A stretch of DNA of 64,000 nucleotides from Ursus arctos (GCF_023065955.2 NW_026622985.1:5648366-5712365); one strand, 5' to 3'; counted from the stretch's first letter, positions 14,513 to 27,295 are shown. Made by a program: numbers and translations. The notes: generated by a model from the sequence alone, not told the origin.

Positions 14513-15209
14513 GGTGCCTCCCACCTGGGGCAACATCCCCGCTAAGTGGTCATCAAGCCTGAAACACTTCTCCTCCTCGTGAGGCGACCTTTCCCTGTTT
14601 CATGGGTTAACAAACTCTGGGACCAAGTTCAGCAAGCACATGCCCCCGTTTCTGGCCACGGGCTCCCCAAGGGTTTCCGCAAAGTTCTGCTTGTTTTTGT
14701 TTGTTTCTTTGGTGCATGACCCTCTTAACTCGTGTTTAGCCCCTCAGGACAACAGAACCTGCGCCCTGGAGTGGAGCCACCGTTTCCTACGGGGTTTCGA
14801 GCTGCTGAACGGCGGATGCGCAGAGTCTGTGGAGGTGACGGATGTTGTTTGCTTCTCGGGGGGCCAGCCCCACGTGTGAGGGCGGAGGGCTGGCGTTAAG
14901 GAGCACTCAGACCCTTGTTCACGTGGCATTCCTGATTCCTTTAAGTCACACTGAAGGCAGTGATTTCTGGCATTCGCATATTTGTGTTGGCAAAGAAAAT
15001 CAGAGACGTTTCGCGAGCATCCTGCTGAAACACATCCTGGTGATGAACTGATGAGTCCCACCCCATAGAAAGTAGGAGAAATTACGACGACCCTGAAAGC
15101 TATCACTTCTATCATGGCCTCTATAGATTAAGAAGGACAGGGAGGTGGATTCTGCCGACTACAAGAAACAGGGACATCGACAGTAATCGTGACTATGAAA
15201 CCTCAGACT

Positions 15210-15410
15210 GGCGTTTGGAATCAGTGGGTCTGCAGCCTTGGTCCTTGGACCAGCGGCATCAACATCAACCGAGAACTTGTCAGAGGAGCAAATTCTCCGG
15301 TCTTCCCCAGATGCGCTGAGCTAGAAGCTCCAGGGGCTGGGCCCAGTGCCCTGTGTTGTCACGAGCCCCCAGGGGATTCTGACGTACAGGCATGTCTGAG
15401 ACCACGGTTT
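15210..15410. repeat. MER5-type hAT-Charlie remnant
   Basis: The order CAGTGGGTCTGCAGCCTTGG, a GCATCAACATCA block, AGCTCCAGGGGCTGGGCCC, then CCAGGGGATTCTGACGTACA and CTGAGACCACGG matches the MER5A/B consensus layout. No coding capacity. Confidence 0.7.
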
Positions 15411-15473
15411 TAAATAATCAACCTAGTTAGTAACCCTCCAGGTTCATTTTATGCAATGCTTTGACTATAAAAG

Positions 15474-15660
15474 TCAAGAGCCCAGACTCTGAAGTTGGCA
15501 TTTGTGGCTGGGAATGTCAGCTCCACTCGTGACGAGCGCTGAGCTCTCAGGGTCAAGTTACACACTTTCTCTGTGCCTTGGTTTTCACATCTGTCAAGGC
15601 TGGAAGGATCGACAGTGGCCGGCCGGGGTACTGTGAGGACTCAGCGATAGATGGATGAGG
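15474..15660 (+). repeat. MIR SINE
   Basis: AAGAGCCCAGACTCTGAAG, then GGTCAAGTTACACACTTTCTCTGTGCCTTGGTTTTCACATCTGT, is the forward MIR core order. Confidence 0.8.
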
Positions 15661-15739
15661 AGTCAGCTTAGCACGGGGACTGGGGGGATCAAGTGGAAGC
15701 ACATTCCCAACAGAGCTGTCCGTGGAGGAGGGGCCCCCT

Positions 15740-15985
15740 CACCCCAATGACATTTGGGACACTGACTCTGTGCCAGGCACACAGCAGTTTACTTGCTCTG
15801 TGGCATTTAGCTCTCACAGGGACCCGCTAAGGGAGGTCATGCCGTCATCCTATTTCACAGTTGAAGATGCCCAGGCACAGAGAGGCTGAACTACATGGGA
15901 GGGTCACACAGCTAGCAAGGGACAGACCTGGGAGGTAGCTCAGGCCGCCTAGCTCCACCGCCCACATTCCTAGCTGCTGGACCAC
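15740..15985 (-). repeat. MIR SINE, reverse orientation
   Basis: TGTGCCAGGCACACAGCAG, TATTTCACAGTTGAAGATGC, CAGAGAGGCTGAAC and GGTCACACAGCTAGCAAGG appear in the order of a complemented MIR. Nearly full length and well preserved. Confidence 0.88.
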
Positions 15986-17435
15986 CAAGATTTTCCCACT
16001 AGCTCTCTGGGGAGACAACTAAATAAATAAATGGCACGGTGAGTTGGAACATGGTCCAGAGCCCAAGAGGTAGAATCTCCTCTCACCAGATCACAGTGTC
16101 ACATCCACAAAGAGGGAGTCCCCTCCTGTGGTTTCCTACTAGATTCCAAAGACCAGACACCCAGGCACACCCCAGAGGGGCCTCCTGCTGACCTCTCCCA
16201 GCTGCCAGAGAAAGGGCCCAAGTCCCACCGATACGGCAAGTACAGGACATGAGGCAGGCCAGGTGGTGGGTATGCCATGAGGCTTTCTGACCTCAGAGCT
16301 CTTTAGAATCTGTATTCCTAGGTATGCGCCATGTACTTTTCCAAGTGCAAGCTCATTCTCTGGGGTCTCACTGGCACCAGCTCTGCGCTAGAATGCTCTG
16401 GAAACATGGTGGTCAGGTTTCAAAGACTTCTGAATGCCTTCACCTGGGATTATTTGTAATCATCTGACTGGTGGCTTGTGTTTTCTCAGATGAGACTGGG
16501 GCATTCCAGAGCACGGCGGGGCACATGACTGTGGGCATGGCAGGTTCTTCAGCCAGTGGTGCTGAGACAAGGGGTATAGGTCCATGCACCTGTGGCTGGA
16601 GAGGTGTGGGGACATGGAGAGAACAGACCCTCGCCAGAAACCCTCACTTTTTGCACATGGTTAAGGCAGACGTGTATGGATGTGACCCTGTGGTATGCTG
16701 TGTGCTGTGCATTGTTGATGATGTATGGGCCCTTCCTGGTGACAGGCAGGAGAGCAGGAAAGCAGTGGGGTGACCTTCAGGGTGACATAGGCCACAGCAG
16801 GTCACCTGCAGCGTGGAAGGAAGGAGGCAAGGGTGGCCTGGGGGGGCACGGTATGGGTATCACCTTAGGTACCATGGAATCCTTCAAACCAGACCTGATT
16901 CCCATCATAATCCGGCTTTCTTGTTACTATGATGCCATGTGATAGTCGAGAACAGTAATGGAACTGAAACAGGAGGCTCAAAAGGCATGAGAGCCTATGA
17001 GAAGTGACCCTGTGATTCTGTGGACCCCAGGTACAGGTTGAGGTCCATCTGGTCAGTGCTGGAAGAGGTAAAGCTCACAGAGTGGAATTCAGAGTGCCGT
17101 GAGGCTGCAGGTCTGTGAAGGAAAGAGTGTAGACAACAGCCCAGGTCATTGGGGGCCATGAGTGACGGGAGCTCAACAGGGGCCCCTGGAAGCAGTTGCT
17201 ACCAACGATTCCAGGTCGGAGCCAGGTGGCAAGTGCAGAGAGTTTTAGGGCTGGGAGCTTGCTGGCACTTCGGGGACAGATTCCAGGCCACGTTAGGACA
17301 GGAGAGTTCTGTAGGGCCCAAGGGAGAAGGGATGACAGGGAGGGGCAGGGAGATCAGAGTGGGCAACACTGTCCCCACGGGCACACCAGAGTCAAGCACG
17401 GTTCTCTAAATAGGGGCAAAAAGCATTCCTATCTT

Positions 17436-17520
17436 TTTGTTTTTTAAAGATTTATTTATTTTTTGGAGAGAGAGCAGTGGGAGGGGCAGAGGGAAAATCT
17501 CCAGCAGATGCCCTCAAGAA
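17436..17520 (-). repeat. Truncated CAN-type SINE piece
   Basis: TTTTTTAAAGATTTATTTATTTTTTGGAGAGAGAGCAGTGGGAGGGGCAGAGGG matches the tail and body end of a reversed carnivore SINE. The tRNA-like head is missing. Confidence 0.7.
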
Positions 17521-19728
17521 TTGCTATCTCTGTACAAATGCAAAGTAGGTGCTGGCCACACAGAAGGGATGGATGGACTCCCACCCTCCGAGAAGGGTGT
17601 CCATGAAAGCGGGGTGTCCCCTCTGGCTAGGAGGGGAACACAGGCAGCAGGCTTATTATTTTCAGGGGTTCAGAGCACAAACCTATCATAATACGTCACA
17701 AACACACCGGTCTCGAAATTGTGATCTAACAGTTATGTCTGTTACTTATGTATGTCCAGTCCCCTTAAGTTAAAATACACCTTTAAAAAAATACAAACTC
17801 AGGAGGGAGGAGGTGTCGGTCCCACTTATCCAAATGTGAAAAAGGGTTTGGGGATTTGGCTCAATTAGCTATGTGGCTGGGAAAAGGAGAAACAGAAGAT
17901 GCAGACTTGGGGTCCCGCACGGGGTGAGATCCAGAGTCCTGGGCCAGGCCGTGCGCCTCCTTTAAAAGGACAAGCCCAGCCTGAAGGGTCAGAAGGAAGT
18001 CAGCGGGGGTTGATCACACTGGGGGTGTCCGCGGAGCTGGACCAGCTCGGAGAAACAACCCGTGGGGCCGAGAGGCTGAGGCTGGATAGGAGAGCAGGTG
18101 GCCTGGGCGGCCCAGGCACAGCACGGCTCGGAGGTGGTGCCCGGGTGGCGGGCCCCTTCTGCAGCCGGGCAGGCGGCCTCTCACTCATGGAGCAGAGGGG
18201 ACACTTGAGTGGATCACCTCCTCCTGTATCTCTGAGTACACGAGTGATGGAGGACTCAGGAGGCCTGTCCGACTGCTGCATTTGTGGGCCCGTTATTTTG
18301 AATTCCACAACCCCGCAGAAGTGAAGGCGCTGGCAGTTGCTCCACCTAATGAAGAGTTCAGGACAGATGACTGGCATTGATTTAAGCCATCCACCTGTTG
18401 CCTGGAGCCCAGCCAAGGGAGGATGCAAGGTTCCTACTCTATTCCCTTGAGAAAAATCAAATGGAGCAGGACGAGTCCTCACGTCCTTCATCACTGGTCA
18501 ACTTGAATGACACAGGTCGACCCGACCAGTCACTTCCATGGAACAGAGGGTCTTTCCTCGTTTGTGTCTATTGTACATTGGTCCGCCCCTCGGATGATGT
18601 CTCTGAGCTAACTGGGGCTCGTGTTGACTGACTGTCCCTTCCCTGGACTCCTAAACCACTCCATCCACCCCGTTTTCTCAGAGCCGGATCTTCTTAGGTG
18701 TGCTATTGTGTCTATGAAATGCTAGACTCTGCCTCAATGTGGGGATTATACTTATAAATATTTTGCAACTATCTCCCCCCCCCCAGCACTTAGAAAAATG
18801 TTGGGCTCAGGACAGCACTGAATTGAACTGATTAAATATAGAACATAAGGTGAGACTCACATGCTTCTTTACCCCCAACGCTCCGGCTCAGGCCTAACCC
18901 TGCAGCTCTTCCACTGCCTCTCGAGAGTGCATGGACAGGGGCCCGATTTTATTATTTAATAAACATGGCTTATGTTAAGAGCGATGTCTTCAAATCTGAG
19001 TCAAAAGCTACTTTCCTTCTCAGATGCTGTCTTACATTAGGAAAAATTAAAATATTCTTGTTACATAATTTAGAGGGTTCTACATTATTAGTTAACACAG
19101 CAGACCTAAGAGAGACCCCCAGACCCCTAAGGCAAAGTGGACCTCAGCTCATACACAAGTTCAGCACTGAACAGTCTGGAGAATCGAGGGAACTCAGGGT
19201 CAATGGGGCCAGGAGGCCTCTGCATGTTGCCAAGCACTGCACGTACTCATGAATGATTCAAATGTTTTAATGCATAGATATAACGTGCCCTGCCAGTCCC
19301 CACCTGACAAATGGGTTGTGTTTCCTCCCTCTTTTCCTTGCCCTTCTGGAATGTGTCTTTCTATTTACTGGTAAGATAAATGTTCGGTCCTCAGACTGTG
19401 CTTTTCCATGGAGAGTTTATTCTGAAATCATCCCTATGGTCTGAGTTTAGGCCACGTGGGCCTCAAGTACTCCATATTTTAAATGAAAAAGAAAATGAGA
19501 GACAGAAATAGTCCTGCAACCAGTGACTAGCAAGCAAAACATAAAGGGAATAAAAATATTTATAAGACATCTTGAATGAGTGTAATTAAATTAAAATTTG
19601 AGACGAAGAAGAAATATGTAGATGTTTTTGTGCTGCCTCTAAAAGAGATTTAGGGGAACTTCTAAGCATTTTTAAGCTAATAAAACCACTTATTATAAAA
19701 CTTTTATCATTTAAAACATAGGGGTTTG

Positions 19729-19880
19729 AGGGCACCTGGGTGGCTCAGCCCATTAGGTGTCCGACTCTTGATTTCAGCTCAGATCATGGTCTCAGGGTCA
19801 TGAGTTCAAGACCCGTGTTGTGCTCCACAGCCAACAACAGCAGCAACAACCCCCCCTCCAAATAAACCTAATAAAATGTA
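19729..19880 (+). repeat. Carnivore tRNA-derived SINE (SINEC/CAN)
   Basis: It starts with GGGCACCTGGGTGGCTCAG and proceeds through TCCGACTCTTGATTTC and GATCATGGTCTCAGGGTCATGAGTTCAAG (A and B box region) to an AATAAA-containing tail. Antisense to IKZF1. Confidence 0.92.
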
Positions 19881-20144
19881 GAGGTATTTTTCTTGTCAAG
19901 ATGCATGATTAGACACATTTTTATCCTTATTTGATACTTTTGTCCTTTAAATGAAATGAAGTCAGGGACAGAGAAGAGGAGGAGTCTGACAAAGGAATGA
20001 TTTACAAGCACATTTACATTTCCTCAGGTAACTGGGAACACAAACTAGGATAGAGAAGGTAGCAAGGTTCAAACAGTTTATATTTTAATTTTCAAGAAGG
20101 AAAACAAAGAGGTGAGGCAGGGTGAGCAGGGTAATTCTCCACCC

Positions 20145-20163
20145 TGCCCACCAGGTGGCGATG
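20145..20163 (+). promoter_or_regulatory. CTCF-like binding site
   Basis: TGCCCACCAGGTGGCGATG fits the CTCF core (CCASYAGRKGGCR) at every core position. It lies in intron 3, 1.5 kb from the cassette exon on the exon 4 side. Motif prediction only. Confidence 0.5.
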
Positions 20164-21668
20164 TTGGCCCAGAACAGCTGGGTTGTTGTTGGGGTGGGGG
20201 AAGTCCTCCAGGTCAACAGCCATCTGTGGGGGAGGGGGGGTATTTACAGTCTGGGGAGGTGGGACGGGGCGGGGAAGAAAGAGCTACAAGCACCTTGTGA
20301 ATCATTTGCATAAATATATAGACAGACATATATCAAAACATGCATCATCTACCTTATAAAATCTGCAAGTAGCATATATCTTCATATGAGCACATCACAA
20401 CATTCTTGCCCCTGAAACTCCCTCAGATGTAGTGAAAATATCTCAGAACGTGTTTTCTTACTCTTATGTGCATTCTCAACATTTCAGCAACGTGATTGTT
20501 CATCTCAAAATTAACATGACTTCTCTGCCCTAGCACTTTCATGCTTTATGTAATCATAGGAGTGCACACACCAATATATATATGCACATAGAAACACATA
20601 TACCTACATCCATCTCTCCCAGAAATAAATCTCAAACTATTGTCTTCAAGTTGAATCAAAGGAAGATTAGTAAGAGAAAGATCTCGATACTTCTATATCC
20701 TGGGAAAGCAGTCAATTTTCAATCTGAGTTGTTGCTAAATCCTTTAGCTATGAAAGAGTTTTGATGACCAGGTTGACAGAAACTTACCTTTCCCATCACT
20801 GACACTTTTCGGATTGCGCCTGGATCAGTAACTGTTACAGTATTAATGAGCAGGCCCTGTTAGCTGATGTTGCTTTACAACAGGAGAGAATTTATTAAAG
20901 CAGGCTCTGAAGGCTTTGGTCCTAAGGGGGTGACGAACTTGTGCTACTTTAAATATTTTAAAGCATTTTTTAAAAAGCATATTCTATTCCTTAAAATACC
21001 TTCAAAGGTGCTGCCCTGATCTATCTATGGTTTATCATCTCTCAATACCTAAAAATGAAATTAACATCTGCTTTTGGTTTAACAGCTCAGACCAGGACTG
21101 CCCTGCACACATGAAGCACTGAGTGTGTCCGCTTGGACAACGAGGAACCGCCCCGCAGACTAACAGCCCCAAAGCCCTGCGATGTTTCTCTTCTCGGTTC
21201 TGAAATTAATACTTGAGGGCAACAGAGGGAGAGTCTGTCTCTTCCTCCTGTCCCACAAGTTTGTAAAAGTCATTGTGCGCACACGTTGGGCTGTTTCATG
21301 GTGACAGGAAGTCTGGCCATTTTATCATCACACTCACTCGGAAGGATCACATTAATGGCAGAACTGTTGACTAGCATTAGTAGAGTAACAATTCGGTGCT
21401 AGTGTTACTTCTACCCTGATTACTCCACCAAAAGGCAAGTTCCACAGTCTAATCTTCCAATGGTCTGAAATGTTACATGTGCACTTTATTGTATCAGTGA
21501 TGACCTGGATGGTAGATGTGTAATGAACAGGATGGGCAATATTTATCTCATTTTTTCAAGTATGAAGGCGGGTGATGAAGAATCATGCATTTACAATATT
21601 TACACTATGTAAACTGAGTATGAAATGAATACATGTTTCTGTTTTCTAGAAGCAAGGCATATACTTAC

Positions 21669-21728
21669 GAGAGAAAGATTTGGGAATTAGTGCATGAAAA
21701 TCCCTAAAGCCATCGGCCCCATATACAA
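21669..21728 (-). CDS. IKZF1: IKZF1 alternative cassette exon (exon 3B, 20-residue insert)
   Basis: On the minus strand a pyrimidine-rich tract (CTCTTCTCCTTCTTTATTGCAG) leads into a 60-bp open segment followed by the donor GTAAGTAT. Exon 3 ends one base into codon 54 and exon 4 begins with its last two bases. This segment fits the same phase, so inclusion replaces Ala54 with VVYGADGFRDFHALIPKSFS plus Pro, a net gain of 20 residues with no stop. The length, position between exons 3 and 4, and sequence match my memory of exon 3B in the long human isoforms Ik-H/Ik-x. The insert sits just N-terminal to the Glu-rich linker before zinc finger 1. It is too short to be found by ORF length. The exon identity is strong, but use in this species needs RNA evidence. 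Confidence 0.88.
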
Positions 21729-23596
21729 CTGCAATAAAGAAGGAGAAGAGAAAGCTGGCTTTTGATAGTGTTCATGAGACATAGTAAACATTTAAAAGAA
21801 AGGGTTATTCTTTTTTTAAAAAAGAAGTATTATTGCTCAAAACCATTAGTTAGCTACTAATCTGTTACACTCAGCCTTCATACAGGCAACTGAAAAGTGA
21901 CCCAGTGAGGTTCACAAACAGGACTGTGACATCCACAGGTCTGAGCTCCTGGCACGTTATCCACAACCCCTGCTATGCTAACCATCTTGGGGATCATAAC
22001 CAAGAACACGTTCTAGACCATGAAGAACTTTTCAGCACAATCGGTACACATGGACCCCAGATCTGAGCATCGTGGCATCCCACAACACAACGTCCCGGGA
22101 AAGCACGTAGCTTCAGAAAAGCAGTGTGTTTCTTACTGGGCTGAGCACATAGCAAATGTTCTTCGTTCACCTTTACACCATTTCTTAGAAAGTGTTCATA
22201 GAAAATTAGAAGTGTTCACACAACACATTGAGTGGGGAAAAATTAGTGTTTTCCCCTACCTCAAAAAGAGTTATCAATTTCTGTGGGTATACCTTATCAG
22301 CTGCTTTCATAAATGTTATCAGAGCCTCAAATCTTCAAGTTCTTGTTCTGTTTTTATAGGTCAGAGCTTCCCACCATGTGTCTATGTCTGAAGGCTTAGT
22401 AGATACCACCCACGTGCACACATGGAGCACGCATGCAGATGTGTACACGCACACACACAGTTTTCTCTCCAAGGGTGGCATCCCAACGTCTATCGGAGTT
22501 AAGAGCACAGCATAGTTGCTAAATTAAACTTGTTGGATCACCCACTGAATTAGCAGAGGAGAGACCCCATGGTCTCCTGCAGGAAACAGATCTGCTGAAC
22601 CTTGCTGAAACTGGTTCAAGCTTCCAAACTTGTCTGACCACAGACCCTCCTGGTTTTCCCAGGAAACACTTGTTAAAATATTGGGATAATGGGCAAAGCT
22701 GTTCCTTGAGTGGCCACCTTAATTATTTCCCATCAAACCCTCAGTCTCCCTTACTTATACTCTCCCTTGACAGTCCAAATCTGACAGAGACCATCACTAT
22801 TATGCATCCCATCGAATAGGCAGGTCAGCAGTGGCTTCCCCAGGGTGCACCTGTGCTTGATGTCCACAGCCAGCCAGCTAAATGATGCCGATTTTACAGT
22901 GATCTTTGCACTGAGCTCCAACCCCAGTCTCTCTCTGCATGGGGGTTTAACCATCTCAGATGATGGGAGAAAAGGCAAAGTGTTGCCTTTTAAAAATGGG
23001 GGCATTACAATATATAATCTGACTCTGATTAAATTTTTAATTGGATGCTGCCACATGCCGAGATGCAGCTCAGATGGGATGGGAAAGCCAGTCTCCCTGG
23101 GTGTCCCCTCAGCTCCACGGGCCACAGCTTGTATGCATCGTGATGAACACGTGGCAGGAGGTGCTCGTGGTCACCAGTAACTTACAGGTACAGGAACAAA
23201 GGGATTTGAAAGGTACACTATCTACAAACTGTCTGAAGGTGGAAAACGTAGACTTGCATAAGCCCTGAAATACAGAACATTATCACAATACTTCATTATA
23301 CATTAAATGTTCATCATTTTCAAGAGAATCTGTTCCTTGCCTACCATAATTCAAACTTTTTGAGTTTTGTCCTTCATCTTTGATTCCCTAAAATAGACAA
23401 CAAGCTTAAAAAACAAAACACAGCAATAGCTACCGAGTTGTTCTACTTCCCCCTAAGAAAACTGAGCCGATAGGAATTCGCTCGTGGTCATGCACCGCAC
23501 ACATTCACGCACAACCACCTTCTCAGTCCGGAAGAAGAGCATGGCATTCCCATGCATGGTAATTATGCACCACAGGAAAATGTGTGAAACTCACCC

Positions 23597-23820
23597 TATC
23601 CTGTCCTGTCTAGGTTTGTCTGCTTCTGTCCTGTCTGGTTCTTTCTGGCCCTGTCCTATCCTGTCAGGTCCTATCCATTTCTGTCCAGTCCTGTCCCATC
23701 CTAACCTGTCCGGTCCTATCCTGTCCAGTTCTGTGCACTTCTGTCCTCTCCGCTTCTGTCTGGTCCTGTCCTGACTGGTTCTGTCTGGTCGGGTCCTGTC
23801 TAGTCCTTCCTGTCTGGCCC
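23597..23820. repeat. Degenerate TCCTGTC minisatellite
   Basis: About 220 bp consist of variants of the units CCTGTCC, TCTGTCC, TCCTATCC and CTGGTTC. In the transcript it reads as GGACAG-type repeats. The period is irregular (about 5 to 10 bp), so alignment-based period finding would be needed to define it. Confidence 0.85.
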
Positions 23821-23889
23821 TACTTTACTCTATTTTAGTCTATCATCATGGAAGGCACTCACGGGAGTTTGTAAATGCCAGGTACTTGG

Positions 23890-24045
23890 GAAGAACTTTC
23901 CATAAGCTGCTTTTAATCTTCACCATGGTCCCACAAGGCAGGAACTATCACCAGTTTACCAGGAAGGAGACTGGTGCTCGAAAGAGGCTCTGGAATTTGT
24001 CCTCCTGGTGGACATGGAAAGGTGCAAATCTGAGACTATATCTAA
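23890..24045 (-). repeat. MIR-like SINE, reverse orientation
   Basis: TTTTAATCTTCACCATGGTCCCACAAGGCAGGAACTATCACC then TTTACCAGGAAGGAGACTGG follow the complemented MIR order. Diverged. Confidence 0.65.
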
Positions 24046-26454
24046 CACATTACATTCGTATTCCAAACACGCATGCTCCCTGTGCAGGAAGGGCCTTTGA
24101 AAAGCTGTGTTTTCTCTGTCATGGTGCTTGAGAGGCATCAGGAGGGATGTTACTGTGGCTGCACACACATGCTCCCCACCCCTGGGGGCCATGGCATTTA
24201 CCAACAGTCCCCCATAAGATGAGATGGTTTAGCCACCAGCGATTTGGAAAGGGTGACCCCCTGGCTCTGCCCTCCATGTGGCTATCCCCATCCCAGCTCA
24301 TCCAGCCCCCGGGACATAGTGTCTCACGAGTTCCTGTCTCTCCCTGAGCCGGCTGGTCACTCACGCAGTCTGACGGTGCTCACATGCTTCTGGTGAGCCC
24401 TCAGGTGGGCCACAAAACCTTTCTTCTCACTCATGTGGGGAGAGGTCTTGCAGGTGCAGACCTGTCCTGTCCCTTAGCACAATCCTGCCCGTAAGCCTAA
24501 GACTTGAGGCAAAGCAGCCCCTCTCGCTGGGGCTCGATGCCGCCCCGTGGGAGCAGGGAAGTGATGCTTCCATGAGGGGCTTTCAGACTTGTGTTCCATC
24601 CTTTAGTAAATCCCACCCCAAATTTTAGCCCATTGTTTTACGAAAGGGTACAGATAGAAAAAGATTCGATGTATCTTAAATTTTCTAAATGTCATGAAAT
24701 GTATTCTTCTCAAGAAAAAATATAGTTCATTCAGTAGGAATTTTTATTTGCCAAATTGTCACGAATATTTTCAAAGAAAATGCTGTCAATGGCTCAGATT
24801 CTGAAATCTATTCAGACTGCCACCCTGACGAACATTCTGGAAAAAAGATGAGATGCCCACAAACTGCACTTGTCAGTTCGCATTCGGTCGTGCATGTGAA
24901 TCTCTCAGGCTGTTGTCACCTTAGGGAGACACGAAAACAGACCTGAGATTTTCAAAACAGGAGGAGGAAGTCTGTTCCACTTTCAAGTCAAAGAAGGACA
25001 CTGACAACTTTCTGGGGAGAGTCAACATTTTCAGATTTGTACTTAGGAGAAGTTAGTAATATGCTGGGGTCTGACTTTTATACGTATTCCTCAATATTAG
25101 CCTATCGGGCACGGTCAGATCATTAGCGTCCTATTGACTTGTGTACGTATGGTCTGCAGTGACCTTTTCAAGGCTTACAGATCTGGCATTTCACGAATGG
25201 CAGCCTAACTGCCCCCGCACCAGCAACAGGGTCCCCGACTGAGATGGTAAAGAAAGGCCAAGGACAGGACGGGAGACCCCTGCCACAGCCGAAACACCAA
25301 GGCTGTGCTCCTGCTAGGGAATTAGTTAACCTGCATAGTTAACCTGCAAATCCAGATTCTCGTGGAATTCTTCCATACCTACACATTCCTGGGATGGATA
25401 TTTTTTCTTAACCCATACTCGACGTTGGGGAGCTCCAGGTTCTGCCCGGGAAGAGAGCGCTAGCTAATGTCTCCTGATGGCTCATTCCAGGAAGGCACTG
25501 TTGCTCCAGCCTTACCTAAGAGGAGGCTGAACTACAGGCAAGTTTAAAGTCTGACCCACAGACACAGAGCTGAGGAATGCTGGTGTGAGGTCTTGTACCT
25601 AAGCTGAGTCAGTCCTAAGCAGCTCCCTCCAGGACACGCTGAGCTTCTCCTCCCGTCTCCTTTCCAGGTTTTGGGGACCCTGGCATGTAGGTTATGGTGT
25701 CTCACTCAGCCCTGTACCCTGCATGGCCCCAGCAGAATGCCACATACTGAGGGGCACACGAAATGTTTGTAAAAGGAGGCATCGGACATATGCCAGGGCC
25801 TCCCGGCTGTGGGTACTCACCTGGGCTCTGTTACCACCCGGCTCGCACAAATCTGAACTCAAGATCTCTCTGCAGACCCAGCTATCCTTCCTCCAACTCA
25901 TCTGCACTAATGGTGCTCGCATCTGCATTCCCAGAGCTGGAACGCACACAGGTCTCCCCTCCACCCTGGACTCCCACAGTCTACTTCTGACGCGGCAGAC
26001 CTTCTCGAGCTTCCTGCTTTCCAGTCACATCACTTCCCAGCACAGCCACCCAGCCGAGGCTGCCATGGCCCTCGCCACATCCTGCCAGTGCTTCCTGGCC
26101 CGCCTGGCACGCTGGTGGAGACGCATCCTGTGGACCTTGCCTTCAGGTTCCCCTTCATCGGTCTTGCCCCTGCCCTAAGATGGTCATGCCAAAGGATGCC
26201 TTCCCCAGCCAACATCCACTCCCAAAGTTCCCACTGGCTGGCACTGTTACTGCGAGCCCCAAATCCCAAGACCAGGGTTCAAGTCCCCCCAGAACTGGTC
26301 CCCAAGGACAGTGACTCTCTCAACAGGTCATTCCGCTCAGATAATCAAATGCATGAACCTTATGGAAAAATGTAAGAAAAAGCAAACTCACCAACTGCAC
26401 CTCGTTTGTGGATACCCTGCAGCTTTCATTCAGCTGTGCTGATCATTATTTCCT

Positions 26455-26655
26455 TTCTTTTTTTTTAAGATTTTATTTATTTATTTGACAGAGAGAGAGA
26501 CAGCCAGCGAGAAGGGAATACACGCAGGGGGAGTGGGAGAGAAAGAAGCAGGCTTCCAGTGGAGCAGGGAGCCCGATGTGGGGCTCGATCCCAGGACCCT
26601 GGGATCCCACCCTGAGCCGATGGCAGACGCTTAACAACAGCCACCCAGGCGCCCC
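26455..26655 (-). repeat. Carnivore tRNA-derived SINE (SINEC/CAN)
   Basis: Poly-T, then AAGATTTTATTTATTTATTTGACAGAGAGAGAGACAGCCAGCGAGAAGGG, body, and end CCACCCAGGCGCCCC. This is a full-length reversed element in the IKZF1 sense orientation. The CAGCCAGCGAG body variant points to an arctoid carnivore. Confidence 0.96.
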
Positions 26656-27295
26656 ATATCATGATTTCCTAAGTAAGCCTTTGCTGCCGTAGGAACGGGG
26701 TCCCCTCCTGGAGCCCTGTCCACCTCCAGCCTCTTCAGGACTGGATATCCCCCCTGCACCCTCCCATCCTAGAGATGCCCACCCCAAAGCCGGCTCTCTC
26801 TCTCAGAGCATCTCCAGCCCAGAATCCTTGTGGCACCTGCTCATTTCTGGACTTGATGTGGTCTGGACCCCAATTCTGTGCTCAGTTGAAGAGGCTACAT
26901 GTACTGGCTTCCCTCTTCCCCCCTTCCCCTCCTCCCGCACATGCCTAGAACACACAAGGTGCTCAGGACAGCACTGCTGAAACAACAGACTTTACTATAC
27001 TTTCTGAAGACAGCTATTGGATCTGAACATTTTCAGTTCATTCACATCCAGTGAGAAGTTGCAAAATATGCAGCAGAAAGCACTTTCATTTTCTATGCTG
27101 GCAGCGAGTGGGGCTCCCAAGAAACTGGGTGCATTCAGAGCCAGTTAGGAACAGGGAGCATCATTCTCACTGATTTCTGCTCAGGGCGGACTTGACTGCA
27201 GTTTGTGTCCACTGAGCACACGTGCACTGGCTTTCAGGTTGAATGGGTCCCTTGGCCTGGGTCACGTCCCCTTAAGGGAAGACAGGGACAGCTTC

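Larger units (their letters stand above)
14284..21668 (-). other. IKZF1: IKZF1 intron 3, part between cassette exon 3B and exon 4
   Basis: It contains an NRF1 palindrome at 14503, a MER5-type remnant at 15210-15410, two MIRs (15474-15660 and 15740-15985), a truncated SINE piece near 17436-17520, one CAN SINE at 19729-19880 and a strong CTCF-like motif at 20145. The regions 16000-17400 and 17880-18700 show no repeat or gene that I recognise. Confidence 0.8.

Noticed and set aside
23597..23820. Possible CRISPR array
   Set aside because: Units are short and degenerate without spacers, and the genome is mammalian.
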